A stretch of DNA of 64,000 nt from Geosiphon pyriformis (lineage: Eukaryota > Glomeromycota > Glomeromycetes > Archaeosporales > Geosiphonaceae), in assembly GCA_016748015.1 (NCBI GenBank), contig JAAOMT010000086.1, positions 4,093 through 68,092 of the forward strand. The letters are read 5' to 3'. The position numbers were made by a program, and so were the translations under genes. Shown here piece by piece: positions 31,990 through 44,126 of the stretch (position 1 is its first letter; each line of letters begins with the position of its first letter). Under the pieces are notes generated by a model. It made no database searches. It was not told the origin of the DNA and saw only the letters and a list, made by a program, of their open reading frames with translations.

Positions 31990-33390
31990 TAACATGGATC
32001 TCTTAGAACCCTAACAACAAAGACAATTGAAACAACTAATAGCTGAATATGCAGATATATTTGCAAAAAACAACAATGACTTTGGAAAAACTGATATTGT
32101 TCAATATCAGATCCATACAGGAGATGCTTCACCAAAATGCCAATCAGCCTATCAAGTTCCACCTGCTAGCCACCAATTTATCAGAGAAGAGATCCAAAGA
32201 ATGCTCAATAACGGATTGATTCAACCATCAAGAAGTTCTTAGGCCTCACCAGTAGTCCTTATTAAAAAAAAAAACAGAAAAATCAGATTCTGTGTAGATT
32301 ATCATTAGCTTAACAGTGTAACAATTAGAAATGTCTACCCTCTTTCAAGAAGTAATAACGTGCTAGATGCCTTAGGAAAAGCCAAGTTCTTCTTAACTTT
32401 AAATTTGGAAAGTGGATACTGACAAGTCGAAATGGACCCAAAACAGCATTTACCACCCAAAGAGGGAACTATAAGTTCAATGTTATGCCTTTTGGACTCT
32501 CTAATACACCAGCAACATTCCAATAACTTATGGATGTTGTATATAAAAAACTCTTGTGGCAATTAGTAGTTGTTTATTTTGATGACACTAATGTGTATTC
32601 CTCAAGCTTTAAAGCTTATTTCATTCATCTGCAAAAAATTTTTCAACAATTATAGAAAGCAGGATTAAAATTGAACATTGAGAAATATCACTTTGGAAAA
32701 ACAAGTTTAATTTTTTTTGAACATATTATTAGCAAAGATAGAGTCAAACCAAATTTTAGAACAATCAGTGCTGTCAAAAACTTTTAAACCTCCAAAAATA
32801 CCACAGAACTATTAAAATTTGTAAGATTAACTTCTTACTATTAAAAATTCATAAAAAAATTTTCAAAAATTGCCAAACCACTTAATTATCTCATCAACAA
32901 AAACGTGTTATATTAATAGACTGAAGAACAACAAAAAGCTTTTGAAATCCTCAAAACAAAATTGACAACAGCCTCAGTTCTTGTTTATCCAGACTTTAAC
33001 AAATGGTTCCAACTAGCCACTGATGTCTCACATATAGCATTTGGTGCCATTTTATCACAATTAAATAAAAATTGCCAAAAACAAATCATTGCCTATACCA
33101 GTAGAACACTTAAGCTAACAGAACTCAAATATGGCTCAACTGAATTAAAAGCTGCTACTGTCATTTGGACTATTAAACATTTTCAACAATATTTGAAAAA
33201 TAAAAAAGAATTTAACATTATAACTGACAATATTGGCCTCAAATAGCTCAATAAAAAAAAACCAAACAAAGTACCAAACAGTCTTAATAGAATGATTTTC
33301 TAGCAGACTACAAATATATTGTATATTACAAACCAGAAAAACTACACATCAATGTTGATAGCCTCTCAAGAATAAGACAAAATTAACACT
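31990..33390 (+). pseudogene. Element B reverse transcriptase and RNase H (broken)
   Basis: RT blocks: [54 protein letters not shown] (first Asp now Asn, Trp now TGA), [15 protein letters not shown] after a frameshift, and VVVYFDDTNVYSS with both Asp residues kept. RNase H: QLATDVSHIAFGAILSQLN, IIAYTSRTLKLTELKY, STELKAATVIWTIKHF and FNIITDNIGLK. TAA and TAG codons replace Gln and Trp in LYQWTEEQQKAFEIL. It is a decayed gypsy polymerase. Confidence 0.8.
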
Positions 33391-33569
33391 ATCAACAAAC
33401 TCACTACAACTTACCAACTTACTAACAAAATAACAAAACAACAATAGATCCCAGAAATTACAACAATCTTAAAAACTATTTGAACACTTTTACCATACCA
33501 AAAAATTGGTCTCCAAGTAAAAAACATTAATTACAACACCAATTCAAACAATATTTCATACACCACAAC

Positions 33570-34830
33570 AAAATCTATTACAAAAATTGCAGAAATCCAA
33601 ACCAACTACTCAGATTAATACAGGAAAATGAAAATAAAACAATTCTATACAACATGCACACAGATTCTTCTTCAGCACACTTGAGAAGAAATAGAACAAT
33701 TCAAAGAACTCTTGAACATTATTTTTGGTCTCATATGCAAAAAGACATTCAACAATATATAGAATTTTGTGATAGTTGTTAAAGAAGAAGAGAAACTCGT
33801 CCCACAAAACCTTTAAATCCAATCAAAGTTGAACAATCTTTTGACAAAGTTAGAATTGATTTAATTAGACCATTACCTATTACAACCCAAGGAAATTGTT
33901 ATATTGCAGTTGCAGTAGATTATCTCACCAAATGACCTGAAGTTAAAGCTATCCAAAAAGCAGATGCAAAATCAATAACAAATTTTATCTATAAAGACAT
34001 TATTTGTAAACATGAATGCCTAATTGAACTTTTATCTGATCAAGAAACACATTTTGTGAACAACTTGATACAAGAAATTTGTGAATGATTCAATGTCAAA
34101 AGATCTCTATCTTCACCCTATCACCCCTAAACAAATAGACTTATAGAACATTTCAACAAAACATTGTGTAAATCTTTAGCCAAAGTCTCAACAAATTTTG
34201 AGCAAGAATAAGATATCTTTATTCCATTAGTGTTACTAGTATACAGAACACTAAAACAAAATACTACAAAACATATACCATTTGATCTTACTTATGAAAA
34301 AACAGCAACATTACCAATTAATTTTACAGTGGAAACTTACCTAGTACAACCAATCAATAAAGAAATTTTTCAAGAAACATTCTAAAGAAGAGCTTATACT
34401 CTTCTTAGTATATTGGAGGGAAAGAGACACATAGCAGCCACTTATATTGAACACTTTCAAGCCCTATAAAAAGAAAAACATGACAACAAACTGCCACCAA
34501 TGACCAACAAATTTAAAGTTGGAAATAAAGTTCTCTTATACAAAATTAAGGCTGAAAAACAATGGAGTGGAAAATTTGAACATAAATAGGATAAACCATT
34601 TTATATTCACGAAATTCTAGGCAATGGATTATAAAAATTAAGACTTGATGACAAAGTACTAGTAAAAGTTGCACATAGAGATTAATTAAAACACTATCAC
34701 TTCAAAAACAATCCTGAATTATTAATTCCACAAATTAATACACATTTTTCTTTAATTAATTCTGAAAATATTCCCCGAAATTTAGAACCAATAATTATAA
34801 TAGAACAACAACCAAACATGAACACTTAAT
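33570..34830 (+). pseudogene. Element B integrase (broken, DDE kept)
   Basis: The zinc-binding part reads HLRRNRTIQRTLEHYFWSH and YIEFCDSC*RRRETRP (HHCC layout). The core has VRIDLIRPLPI, LLSDQETHFVNNL and TNRLIEHFNKTL, so the three acidic residues remain. NKVLLYKIKAEKQWSGKFEH and LRLDDKVLVKVAHRD follow and match the G1 C terminus. Stops stand at Trp (LTK*PEV), Gln (HP*TNR) and other positions. Confidence 0.8.
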
Positions 34831-34976
34831 TTAACAGAATTTTACAATAATTTTTTTAATAACACAAAAACAAAAATAGTAAAAAAATTACAAAAAACAC
34901 CCAAACCCAAAAACAAATAAAACCCCATATCTAAAAATAATTTTCTTTATTCTTTTTATTAATTAACTATTTTATT

Positions 34977-35684
34977 ATGATTATTCCCCAAAATATTCAA
35001 CAAATATCTCAAAAATTAATATTAACTTTGAAAACACTTTCTGACTTATTCATAATAATTAATGGAAGTCAAATTAATTACATTCAGAAAGAAACCACAG
35101 CCCCAGTAGCAAATAATTCTCAGAATTATCACTCCTATAAAAAAAAAACAAGAAGTTACTCTGGAAATCAATTACCAGAACTTTTGAAGCAAGCACTAAA
35201 AGAAAACTTTTTATTTGCTCCTATTGACAGTCCATCAAATATCACAATACAACAGAAACTTTTACTATTCCTTAATAAACAGAACAATAAACATACTCTT
35301 ATATATAGATATTTTCATATTGGAAAAACATTTTATGAACAAAAACTGGAACTTGAAACAACCAACATCACTCTTAAGACTATATAAAAACAAATTCACA
35401 ATAAATTCAAAACAGCAGCTAGACCAACAAATATTCGCTACAAACTTAGAGCAGCATTTAGACTCTATGATTTATTCAATACTTGTGAAAACGTCCTACA
35501 AAACCCAATACTCTACACAATAAAGATTCAATATATTAGAAAGCTCACAGAACTGAAATTTCAACAATTTTCAGACCAAATCATTTCAATTATTTTGGAT
35601 TACTATCTTGACATTACAGATAGTGTTTGGACTTTGACAGAACTTAATTTTAAGAAGAAGATTATGTTATCAGTAGAATTTTAG
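34977..35684 (+). pseudogene. Element B extra 3' ORF (one in-frame stop)
   Basis: It starts at a true ATG (34977, MIIPQNIQQISQKLILTLK) and runs 236 codons with a single internal TAA at 35385-35387; the frame ends 20 bp into the 3' LTR. Readable blocks are NQLPELLKQALKENFLFAPI, YRYFHIGKTFYEQKLELE, RYKLRAAFRLYDLFNTCENV and IQYIRKLTELKFQQFSDQII, ending KKKIMLSVEF. The second half aligns with the G1 and G2 3' ORFs (F/Y-R-(I/L)-(F/Y)-x-x-F-x-x-C, then I-(G/R)-(R/K)-LT-x-L-x-F-Q). No signal peptide or transmembrane segment is visible. Family unknown. Confidence 0.68.
35655..35664 (+). promoter_or_regulatory. Element B polypurine tract candidate
   Basis: AAGAAGATTA lies immediately before the 3' LTR, within AAGAAGAAGAT. 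It is shorter than the G1 tract and partly decayed. Confidence 0.45.
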
Positions 35685-36623
35685 CTATTAATTAGCATGA
35701 AATTATTCTCATAATTCCTATTATTAATTATTATTTCGATTATCACTTATTATTTAATCAAATTATCAAATATCATTACTCAATCAATAATTCGATTTGT
35801 ACTATAGAAATTAAGATAATCAAATTACACAATACCCAGAACCATTTAACATAGCCAAAATTCGCCGAAATTAATGAAAATTGGCCGAAATAATCAATAG
35901 TTTAGTGAAATAATTTGTAGTTTGCCAAAATATATCTTTAATTCACCCAAATTGTAGCAAAAAGAAAAGTACAAGTTCAAAGACTAGTACTACAACAAGT
36001 TGTATAAAAAAAGAGCTTCTCTCTTCAAGAAAATGTATTTTTTCATAGTATTTTATTATAGTATCTTACTTTAAATATCTTAATTACAACAAATTATCTT
36101 TTACAAATCAAATAAAAATTAAAAGTTCAAAAACCAAATCTTTAAAATTATTACACTTAAAATTCCATCAATACAACTAACATTTTGAAATTGATTAACT
36201 ACCAATTTCAGTAATCTGTTAATGACTTCAGGTCTGGATAGAAAATGTTTTCCTTAATATGATTCTATTTTTTTTACATTTCTTTTATTTTTCCTTTTTT
36301 TTTCTTATTATAATTATTAGGATAGCCTATAGACAAAATTTTTGTAAAAGAGTTGACTTTTACAGCAAAATAACTACACAATTTTAGTGAGCTTCCAGAT
36401 GAGCAATTCTTGAAAAAGAGTTGACATTTACTACAATATAACTACATAAAATAACTGGCAAGAAATTGGCTATTGTACTTATAAGTCCAGCAGTTCAAAT
36501 TATAGGAGATAATTTGAAGATAAATTCAATTACTGGAGATCTAACTACTTTCTAAGAACATGAATTCACAGCAAATCAACATTAATAACATTCAAAAAAA
36601 GAGACCAAAAATCTCTGATAATA
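35665..36623 (+). repeat. Element B 3' LTR
   Basis: It begins TGTTATCAGTAGAATTTTAG and ends CTCTGATAATA, where the final CA is TA by one transition. It aligns to 25891-26879 including the TATAAAAAAAGAGCTTCTCT block. It is about 30 bp shorter than the 5' LTR. Confidence 0.88.
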
Positions 36624-37329
36624 CTGCTCACTATAAAACTATAGTAAAGAGTTGACTTAGTATTGAACTAATACTTTTCTAAGCTAACAAAAAAGCTGTA
36701 TATATAGCTAAATTATATTAGATCTACATACTATATTAAAATTATTTAAATACATTAATTATTTATATATATTATATTAATCAATTTATGATAAGTTTAC
36801 TCAGTCTGTTATTTATCCAAGAGCTAGTAATTTAGATGATTAAATTTTAGATGGCTAGATTTAGAACATTGATTGTAAATTAATGATACCAATTGTAATT
36901 ATAATCAGCATAATCAAAAGTAAATCAATTGATTATATTTCTTGATAACTACTTTTAACTATTGATTACAGATCTAAAATATTAAATTATTCCAATAAGG
37001 GTGTATAAAAATTTTGGAGCATAACAAAGCCTGTTGTTATTAAATTACATGTATCAATCATTTATTTCTATTGGTGTTTCCTAATTTCCCAAGATTTCTT
37101 TGTATCCAACTTAGTTAAACTGTTAAATTGTGCCATATTTTTTTGTTGTAATTGGACTGATTGTTGATTATTTATTTTCAGATTGCCAGCTGATTTTGTT
37201 GATTAAATACAATGATATAGGCTTTTTTCACATGATTTTATTGTTAATTTTTATTGTATGTGTTGTAATTTTTGCATTAAAAAATGTGAAAATTTTCTAA
37301 TAACAACGGAATACTAATTTTGTTGCCTT
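36624..37329. other. AT-rich non-coding DNA, possibly divergent LTR
   Basis: No gene is supported. A TATA-like run near 36690 and the following LTR-C homology suggest that it could be the diverged 5' part of the LTR whose end lies at 37685. I could not align it convincingly to LTR-C. Confidence 0.35.
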
Positions 37330-37685
37330 TGCTTACATTTTATTTCTTTAATTTTTTTTTATATTTTATTGCTTGTTGTTGACAAATTGATTAAAAATTA
37401 AGTGCTAAGTTATTAAAATCAAAGATTGCCTAGTAAAAGACTCCTACAAGAGAGTAAATACTTGAATTGAAAAATTACTTATCAAAAGATTACTGGCCAC
37501 CACACTAAAAAAAAATTCAATGAAATTGTGATTCCAAGAGACTACTGATAAAACAACTATTGAATTTCTGTCTATTATATAAAGAACTTAACCAAAATTT
37601 TTAGATATTTAACAACATTAAGTGAATTAGCACCAAGTTACAGGTTTGTTATTTGATTTAAGACCCCAAATAATCACCTGTAACA
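37330..37685 (+). repeat. LTR-C-like fragment (3' part)
   Basis: The sequence from about TTGTTGACAAATTGATTAAAA to the end CACCTGTAACA aligns with the last 370 bp of the LTR-C solo copy, including AGCACCAAGTTACAGGTTTG and GACCCCAAATAATCACC. It is followed by unrelated sequence, not by a primer site. Confidence 0.75.
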
Positions 37686-38160
37686 CCAAACTATACAACT
37701 ATATTTGCTTTTGATAATAGTTTTAATTATGTAGCATTTAGTAAAAATGCTTTAATTATAAGCAGAATAAATTTAAGTTCAGGTGGAAAACAATTATTGA
37801 TACAAAATACTTCTTTTAGATTAGATAATCAATTATAATCAATAATTTTCTTGGAAACATATTCAGATGAAAAATTTTGAGAATTGCTTAAAGAAATTAA
37901 ACAAGTATTAATAGAATGAAAAAAATGGCTATTAAAAAAATTAGTATTAGAATGCCAAAAATGCAAAGAAAAAATCAAAAATTCTTTAAGAGTTTCTTGT
38001 TGTGCATGTAATAAATGCGATTATTTATGGAAAAAATTACAAAAAACAGTGTCTGAAAGTCTTAAATCAGTATTTTTAATAACTATTAAACAATTTTCAA
38101 GAAAATGTTGGTGTTTTATGAATTTTTATAAAAAAGTCTTAGTAAAAAATTAGTATAAAA
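37686..38160 (+). pseudogene. Unrecognised Cys-rich coding remnant
   Basis: One frame, starting at the LTR-C edge, stays readable for about 155 codons with only three stops: YTTIFAFDNSFNYVAFSKNA, LIISRINLSSGGKQLLIQN, IKQVLIE*KKWLLKKLVLEC, QKCKEKIKNSLRVSCCACNK and KCDYLWKKLQKTVSESL. The cluster C-x2-C-x13-C-C-x2-C-x2-C suggests metal binding. Amino-acid texture is that of a real gene rather than of AT noise. I do not recognise the family. It may be a fragment of a host gene or another transposon, cut on the left by the LTR insertion. Confidence 0.4.
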
Positions 38161-38370
38161 AAGTATAAATTTCATAGAAAAATTTCAGATAATATTCTTG
38201 AAGAATTAGACAAATTAAATAATATTCAAACTTTATAATACTGTATTTAGTTTTATATTATATAAAATTTAATAAAATTTTATTTTTTATTATAAATAAT
38301 ATATTAAAAACACATATATATTAACCAATAAAATTTAATTATATAAATAAAAACATGTAAAGATTATTAT
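38161..38370. other. AT-rich non-coding DNA
   Basis: Nothing recognised apart from A/T runs. It separates the Cys-rich remnant from the LTR fragment of E4. Confidence 0.4.
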
Positions 38371-38475
38371 TTAAAATTTCGAACTAATCTATATTTTTGA
38401 TGATTATAAATAGTTTGCACCATATAATCTTGTTTTCCCTTGCTATCCATTAGCTTGTTACTTTAACCCATAACA
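38371..38475 (+). repeat. E4 5' LTR, truncated (LTR-D)
   Basis: The last about 100 bp match the end of the right LTR: CACCATATAATC, TTGCTATCCATTAGCTTGTTA and CCCATAACA. Upstream the match is lost, so most of the LTR is missing. Confidence 0.65.
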
Positions 38476-38497
38476 TAAAAGTGGTGCTTCCTATAAG
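38476..38497 (+). promoter_or_regulatory. E4 primer binding site candidate
   Basis: TAAAAGTGGTGCTTCCTATAAG directly follows the LTR end. Its TGGTGCT core is shared with the TTTGGTGCT of B and E6. Confidence 0.4.
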
Positions 38498-38559
38498 ATT
38501 GTCAAAATCCACTTGTTTTTTATTGTATAAACAATTATTCATACCTGCCACAACAATCA

Positions 38560-40010
38560 GAAAAACACTTTGAAGCACACAACAAAAATAATCTAGACTT
38601 TATTGAACTCAATCTTTTGCTCTTCTGCTTAATTTGCTTTCTTATTAAAGAACAATCTAGTAAACAATTCCAAACCTTTTAGAACTGGTTTCTGAACAAG
38701 CATTCAGCTGAAACCTACACAGTCTATACAACTTATTATTTTTATCAAGCTTATTTTGAAAACAACTTTAAAGAAAAAAATAACAACATCAATTAGCTTT
38801 TATACTCCACAACTTTTAAACAACAGCCCCCTAATTCTGAATATCTGAATTATTAAATTCACATTTGGATTGCTGTCTATTAACTAGCTAAAACACTCTT
38901 TAAAACAAAAAAAGAAAGCTATCAAACTGCTCCTGTTTTTGACCTCTTCTTAAGTAAATTAGAACATTCTACACAAACAGATATTCTTGAATCAATGGCT
39001 TAAGATTCTATACAACAAAACATTCTGGTCATTCTCCAAAGTATACAAACTGCTTTAAGATGAAAAAACAATATTTTATTACCATTATTCAGAGGTGATG
39101 TCCAAGATTCAATTGAATAGTTAAAAGAGTTACCACAGCCAACCAATATTATAATGAATACAAATTCCAAATTGTTGGTGGCTACCTTCAAAACTTTTTT
39201 GCTACTTGGTTTTCACAAGAAACCAATGTCAATACTTAGCAAAAAATTATTAGATGAATATCAGCAAATGTTGAAGAAAACAACACATCTTTTATTACCC
39301 AATTTAAAATAAAATTTAGAACTTCTATCTTGATATCCAAATGGCACATGAAATTAGAAAAAAAAACCCAAGATCTTAATAAAGCTGTAACTGAATATGT
39401 CAAAGCAATCAGAAAGTTAATCAAGTAGGTAGACTCTAAAAAAACTAAACAGAAGAGCAGAAAACTCATTTCTTTACAAAAAAATTGAAAACTGATCTCT
39501 CATATGTTTTTTGGCTTTTTTTGGCCCTAAAAAACAATCCCACAATATATATGGCTGTTAAACTAGCCCAATGAATTAAAAACAATTAAAAAATGTACTT
39601 GGGATCTACACTTTCAGTTTTTGCTTCTGCTTCTGCTATGGCCCCTGCTTTTTCAATAACTACCACTTCTTTTGTTGCTTAAACTCCAGATTCCAATGAA
39701 CAATTGATAAATAGATTCACAACCAATCTTGTATGGTTATTAGAACTCTTAGCTTAGCAATCAAAGAAAATCAACAAACTCAAAGATCCAAATTTGAACT
39801 CTGTTTTAATTATCCCTAGCAACTCTCTTATTAAAGACAGCAAAATCATGGCCCACCTGTGTGTTATTGCTGTAAATTAATTAGACATTTCTTCAGATAT
39901 TGCAACAATTTTCTTTTGCTTACCTCAGCTCTCAAAAACAATGACAATCAAAATAACAGAACTATTAACAATAATGTTTTTAATTAAAGATCTAATTATG
40001 TCAACATCAA
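38560..40010 (+). pseudogene. E4 gag with CCHC knuckle (broken)
   Basis: Readable pieces, across frames, include LPLFRGDVQDSIE*LKEL, VGGYLQNFFATWF, VEENNTSFITQFKIKFR, KAVTEYVKAIRKLIK, PIYMAVKLAQ, AIKENQQTQRSKFELCFNYP and a knuckle CYCCKLIRHFFRYC (about 39862-39905, Cys, Cys, His and Cys kept). These are typical of one gypsy gag type that I remember from glomeromycete genomes. Frameshifts are frequent. Confidence 0.7.
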
Positions 40011-40049
40011 TTTCTTTGAAAAGAATTCCTTAGTTGAAGCCACTGTTTA

Positions 40050-40980
40050 TTGGCTTTTAAACTGGTAGGCACACCTCCAAAAAGTGAAAATGCAAAACAA
40101 CCAAAAAAAAACCCTTTTTATGCTTTTAACCTAACTGATAATAATCATAATATGGATGAACTAGCAATAAATGCTTTTGAATTAACAAAAAAAAAGAAAA
40201 AAGTCAAGGTTAATTTCGTTCTAAATCCAAACAAAGCATCTAAATCAACTGCTAATAACAATGAACTACTAAAAATTAAAGTTTTTAAAAATTCTCCAAA
40301 GTTGAAATCCCCAGAAATTGTACAAAAATTTGGTTCTTATTTTGTTGTTAAAAATCTCATAGAAATTTTAGTTTACATTACCTTTGGCCAGTTAATAACT
40401 CATCCACAATTTAGAAAAAACTTTTGCAAATCTTTGATCCCAAAAAAAAAAACACCAAAAACTAACAAATGCTTTCACCAAGCTAAATTCACTAACAACA
40501 GCAATGTTATTTCTCTAATTTGCAAAGCCCAAGTGGCTGGCTACTTTATTGATCTGATCTTAAACAGTAGATCATTTGTTAATGTTATTGCCAAACATTT
40601 TTCTAAAGCAATTGGCAGAAAGATTAATGAACTCTCAACTAAACCTATGACCAATATATATGATAACAAAAAAAAGACCTGGGTATAGCTAAAGCTGTTT
40701 CTATTTACATCAATAGCATTAGCATGAAATTAACATAGAAGTATTTAAAACAAAAGAGTATATTATCATTGTTGGTAATGAGTGGCTCAAGAAAGCCAAA
40801 ACACTACTTAACTATGAATTTTGTAAACTAACCATTAGATGTAATAAGAAACCCATTGTGGTTAAGTGCTGTTATTAGACAACTCTTTCAGTAACCAAAC
40901 AGAACCAAGAAAAAAAACAATCAAATAAATCAGATAATGATGAAAATAATAATAAAGAAGATCAAAAAAAACAAAAAAAA
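40050..40980 (+). pseudogene. E4 protease region
   Basis: An open frame to 40688 holds an Asn/Lys-rich linker, then IEILVYITFGQLITHPQFRK and GYFIDLILNSRSFVNVIAKHF, which lines up with IDLILDSGSxVxVIxKHF. The catalytic Asp is Asn and Ser-Gly is Ser-Arg. A frameshift follows, then IIIVGNEWLKKAKTLLNYEF continues the fold. Confidence 0.72.
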
Positions 40981-41260
40981 ACTGCTGAACTTACCTATAC
41001 CATCTTTACCAGTAATGGCAAGCCACTGGGCAATATTAAAGCTAACAAAAAAGAAATTATAGTAAATGGCAAGCTAATCTGCTGGTTTTATTATAATATT
41101 TTCAGAAGAATTTTTAATAAAAAGCCTGGCAAGAAAGCCAAATACAGCTATTGGTGGCATGGTTCTTGTGTCAAATGCTAGTGCAATAAAATTTTGTATT
41201 CTTTTAGTAATGAATACAAGTTTTGTCTGATCTATTACAAAGATTGGGAGCCAATTAATT
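40981..41260 (+). pseudogene. E4 linker with Cys motif
   Basis: The frame reads FTSNGKPLGNIKANKKEIIV, NGKLICWFYYNIFRRIF, GKKAKYSYWWHGSCVKC*CN, then YKFCLIYYKDWEPI. The CVKCxC...C arrangement suggests a small metal-binding unit in the place where the other elements have their larger Cys-rich module and dUTPase. No dUTPase motif is seen. Confidence 0.5.
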
Positions 41261-42760
41261 TAATACCCAAAAAACAACTAAAAGAAATACAAAAATTCTT
41301 TGAAAATAAACCATCTGAAATCCAATTACTAGTTATAGAACAAAGCAAATCTTCCTTTAAAGAAAAAAAAATAGACATTGAAAATCTGTTGGCTAGAAAT
41401 AGCCCAATTATTTCAAAAAAAGATAACACCTCTGGACAAACTCATGTAATACAACATACTATTACCACCAAAGAAACTTGTTCCATCCATTTAAAGCCTT
41501 ATCAATCCAATCAACAAAATAATAAATTCATCAAAAAAAAAATAAACCAGATGAAAAATTTTGGATTTATACAAAAAACCAAAAGTAAATAGACTTTCTC
41601 AGTTGTAGTGGTATCCAAGAAAGGTGGAACTCTATGTTTCTGTGTCGACTACTACTAATTAAATGCCATCACTATAAGAGACATGTATCCACTCCCTAAA
41701 ATTAATGCAATGCTAGATAAATTCAATAGTGCTGTTTTCTTTTCAATTATTGACTTAACTGCTGGATTTTGACAAGTAGAAATAGATCCAAAAAGCAGAA
41801 AAAAAACTGCTTTCATTACCAAGTATGGCACCTATAAATTCACAGTCATGCCTTTTGGTCTCACCAATATTTCTCCTATCTTTCAATGTCTAATAGACAA
41901 AGTATTTGAATTAGTAAAAGAAAACTTTGTTCTGGTCTACTTAGATAACATAATAGTATACTCAAAAATCTATGATAAACATCTTGAACATTTGCAAAAA
42001 GTTTTTGACCTGCTCAGAAATGCTGGTCTTAAGATTAATCCAATCAAATTTTTCTTTGGACATCAATTCACCCAGTTTCTTGGTTATCTTATTACAAAAA
42101 ACGGAATCTTTCCTAACCCAGCTAAAATTAAAAAAGTTCAAAACATTAAACAACCAATAAACGTTTTTGAACTATGCTTTTTCCTTAGTTTGGCTTTCTA
42201 CTATTGCAAATTTATCAAAAATCTTTCTAAAATCGCCTTTTCTCTCAATCAGCTACTCAGAAAAAATGTCAATTATTACTGGAACACTTATTAACAAAAA
42301 GCTTTTGAAATTTTGAAAAAAAAAGTTGTTACTGAACCAATTCTTAAACAATCTAATCTGAACCAATTTTTTATTCTCTATACTGATACATCTGGCTATA
42401 AACTTGGTGCTGTTCTCTTACAAAAAAATAAAAACAGCAGAGAAAATGCTATAGCATATGCCAATAGATCCCTCATACCAACAAAAAAGAACTATTCAAT
42501 AACTAAACAAGAATACTTAGCAGTAGTTTGGGCTACTAGTTACTGAGATCAATATTTTCTTAATGTAAAATTTTTAATGGTAACAGATTATCAAGCCTTG
42601 GTTTGGCTGCACAATAAAAAGAAGCTGAAACACAAATAAATAACTCACTAAATACTTCACTTGAATGAATTCAACTATGATATTCAATACCACAAAAAAA
42701 CAAATCATCAAAATGCCAATGTTTTTTCTAGACTTATCATCCAATAATAGTACAAGCTTC
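41261..42760 (+). pseudogene. E4 reverse transcriptase and RNase H (broken)
   Basis: RT: GQTHVIQHTITTKETCSIHL, SVVVVSKKGGTLCFCVDYY, SIIDLTAGF*QVEIDPKSRK (Asp kept, Trp now TGA), FTVMPFGLTNISPIFQCLID and VLVYLDNIIVYSKIYDKHLE (YLDD now YLDN). RNase H: ILYTDTSGYKLGAVLLQKNK, AIAYANRSLIPTKKNY, TKQEYLAVVWATSY and LMVTDYQALVWLHNKKK. TAA replaces Gln in Y*QKAFEIL. The lost Asp makes the RT inactive. Confidence 0.82.
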
Positions 42761-42879
42761 TCAAACCAAACCAACTTAATTATTAATAACTCTCCTTTTA
42801 ACAAACACAATAATAAACTTAGACAACTACTCTGCTTTAATAGAATTTTTAGGTAAAAGACAATACCTATCAGAATACA

Positions 42880-44110
42880 CTAAACAACAAAGAGAACATT
42901 TGTGCAAACAATCAAATTTTTATTTGATCTGCTAGAACCAAATATATAAAAAAACAGAAAAAATCCTGACTGTCCTTAAAGAGTCATCAGGTTTAAAAAA
43001 AAAGAAATTGTGATCTACAACATGTACACTAATTTATTAGCTGGACATTTTAGAAAACAAAAACAATTCAAAAAACTTTAATTCACTATTATTGGCCTAC
43101 CTTAGGAAAAAACATTGTTGAATACATTAAAATATGTAACATTTGCTAAAAAAAAAACAAATCCAATTACAAAAAAGATATCCATCCAATCTCTGTTGGT
43201 CAACCATTTAACAGAATTGGTATAGATGTTGTTGGATCTTTAACAATAACTCCTAATGGCAACAGATATGTTATCACAGCTACTGATTATCTTATAAAAT
43301 AAATAGAAACAAGAGCTACTCCAAACCAAACAGCAGTTTTAATAGCCAATTTTATTTATGAAAATATTATCTACTATTATGGCTGCCTTAAAAAACTTTT
43401 ATCTGATAAAAGAAGAGCTTTTCTTAGTACACTAGTTCAAAAACTTTGTAGAAAAATGGGAATATGTCATAAATTTTTTTTTTTTACCACTCCTAAACAA
43501 ATGATCTAATAGAATGTTTCAATAGAACACTATGTAAAACTCTAGCCAAAACCAGTAAAAAAACAAACTTATAGGACAAAGTACTGCCTTCAGCTTTGTT
43601 TGCTTATAGAACTATAAATCATAACATTACAAGTTATGAACCTTTTTATTTGCTCTATGGATACATGACAACAGTACCAATAGAAACTGACATTGAAACA
43701 ATACTCTTTGAAAAAATTACAATAAAAAATTATAAAAACATTTTGTAAATAAAACTTAGTACTAGTCGTGACTTCTTAATAAAAGCACAAATAGTTGCTT
43801 TTGAAAAGATAAAACAGTTTCAAGAAAAGCTTAAAAAGAAAAAAATCTATAAAACACTTTTTTTAAATATTGGAGACTTGATATTAGAATATTGTTTAGA
43901 CAAAAACAATGTCTATAGTAATAAATTTTCTAACCAGTAAAATAAACTCTTTTTAGTCAATAAAGTTTTAAACAATGGTTTTTATATTCTTCAAGATCAA
44001 TTCAAAACAATCTTTAATAATTATTTTGTTTATGGTACATGATTTAAGAAATATTATAAACAACTTGATTGATTGTCTGTTGTGATAATACCAACCCAAA
44101 TGATCAGTTA
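42880..44110 (+). pseudogene. E4 integrase (broken)
   Basis: Blocks: GHFRKQKQFKKL and KICNIC*KKNKSN (zinc-binding part), NRIGIDVVGSLTITPNGNR (first Asp), LLSDKRRAFLSTLV (second Asp kept), TNDLIECFNRTLC (Glu kept), FAYRTINHNITSYEPFYLLY and LFLVNKVLNNGFYILQD. A TAA replaces the Gln of PQTNG. Integrase C terminus ends near 44090 in RNxFKKYYKQLD-like sequence. Confidence 0.75.
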
Positions 44111-44126
44111 AAATCAAGTATAAATA

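Larger units (their letters stand above)
25891..36623 (+). mobile_element. Element B: Ty3/gypsy retrotransposon with both LTRs and a nested solo LTR
   Basis: Two direct LTRs (25891-26879 and 35665-36623) flank plus-strand gag, protease, Cys-rich module, dUTPase-like domain, RT, RNase H, integrase and an ATG-started 3' ORF. The LTRs show many substitutions and small indels against each other, more than the G1 pair, so this copy is older. A solo LTR of another family is inserted in gag. The bases beside the LTRs (TTAA left, CTGC right) do not match, so no target duplication is visible. Confidence 0.9.

Noticed and set aside
36624-37329. Full-length LTR-C preceding 37685
   Set aside because: Only the last about 370 bp align; the upstream part is too different to call.
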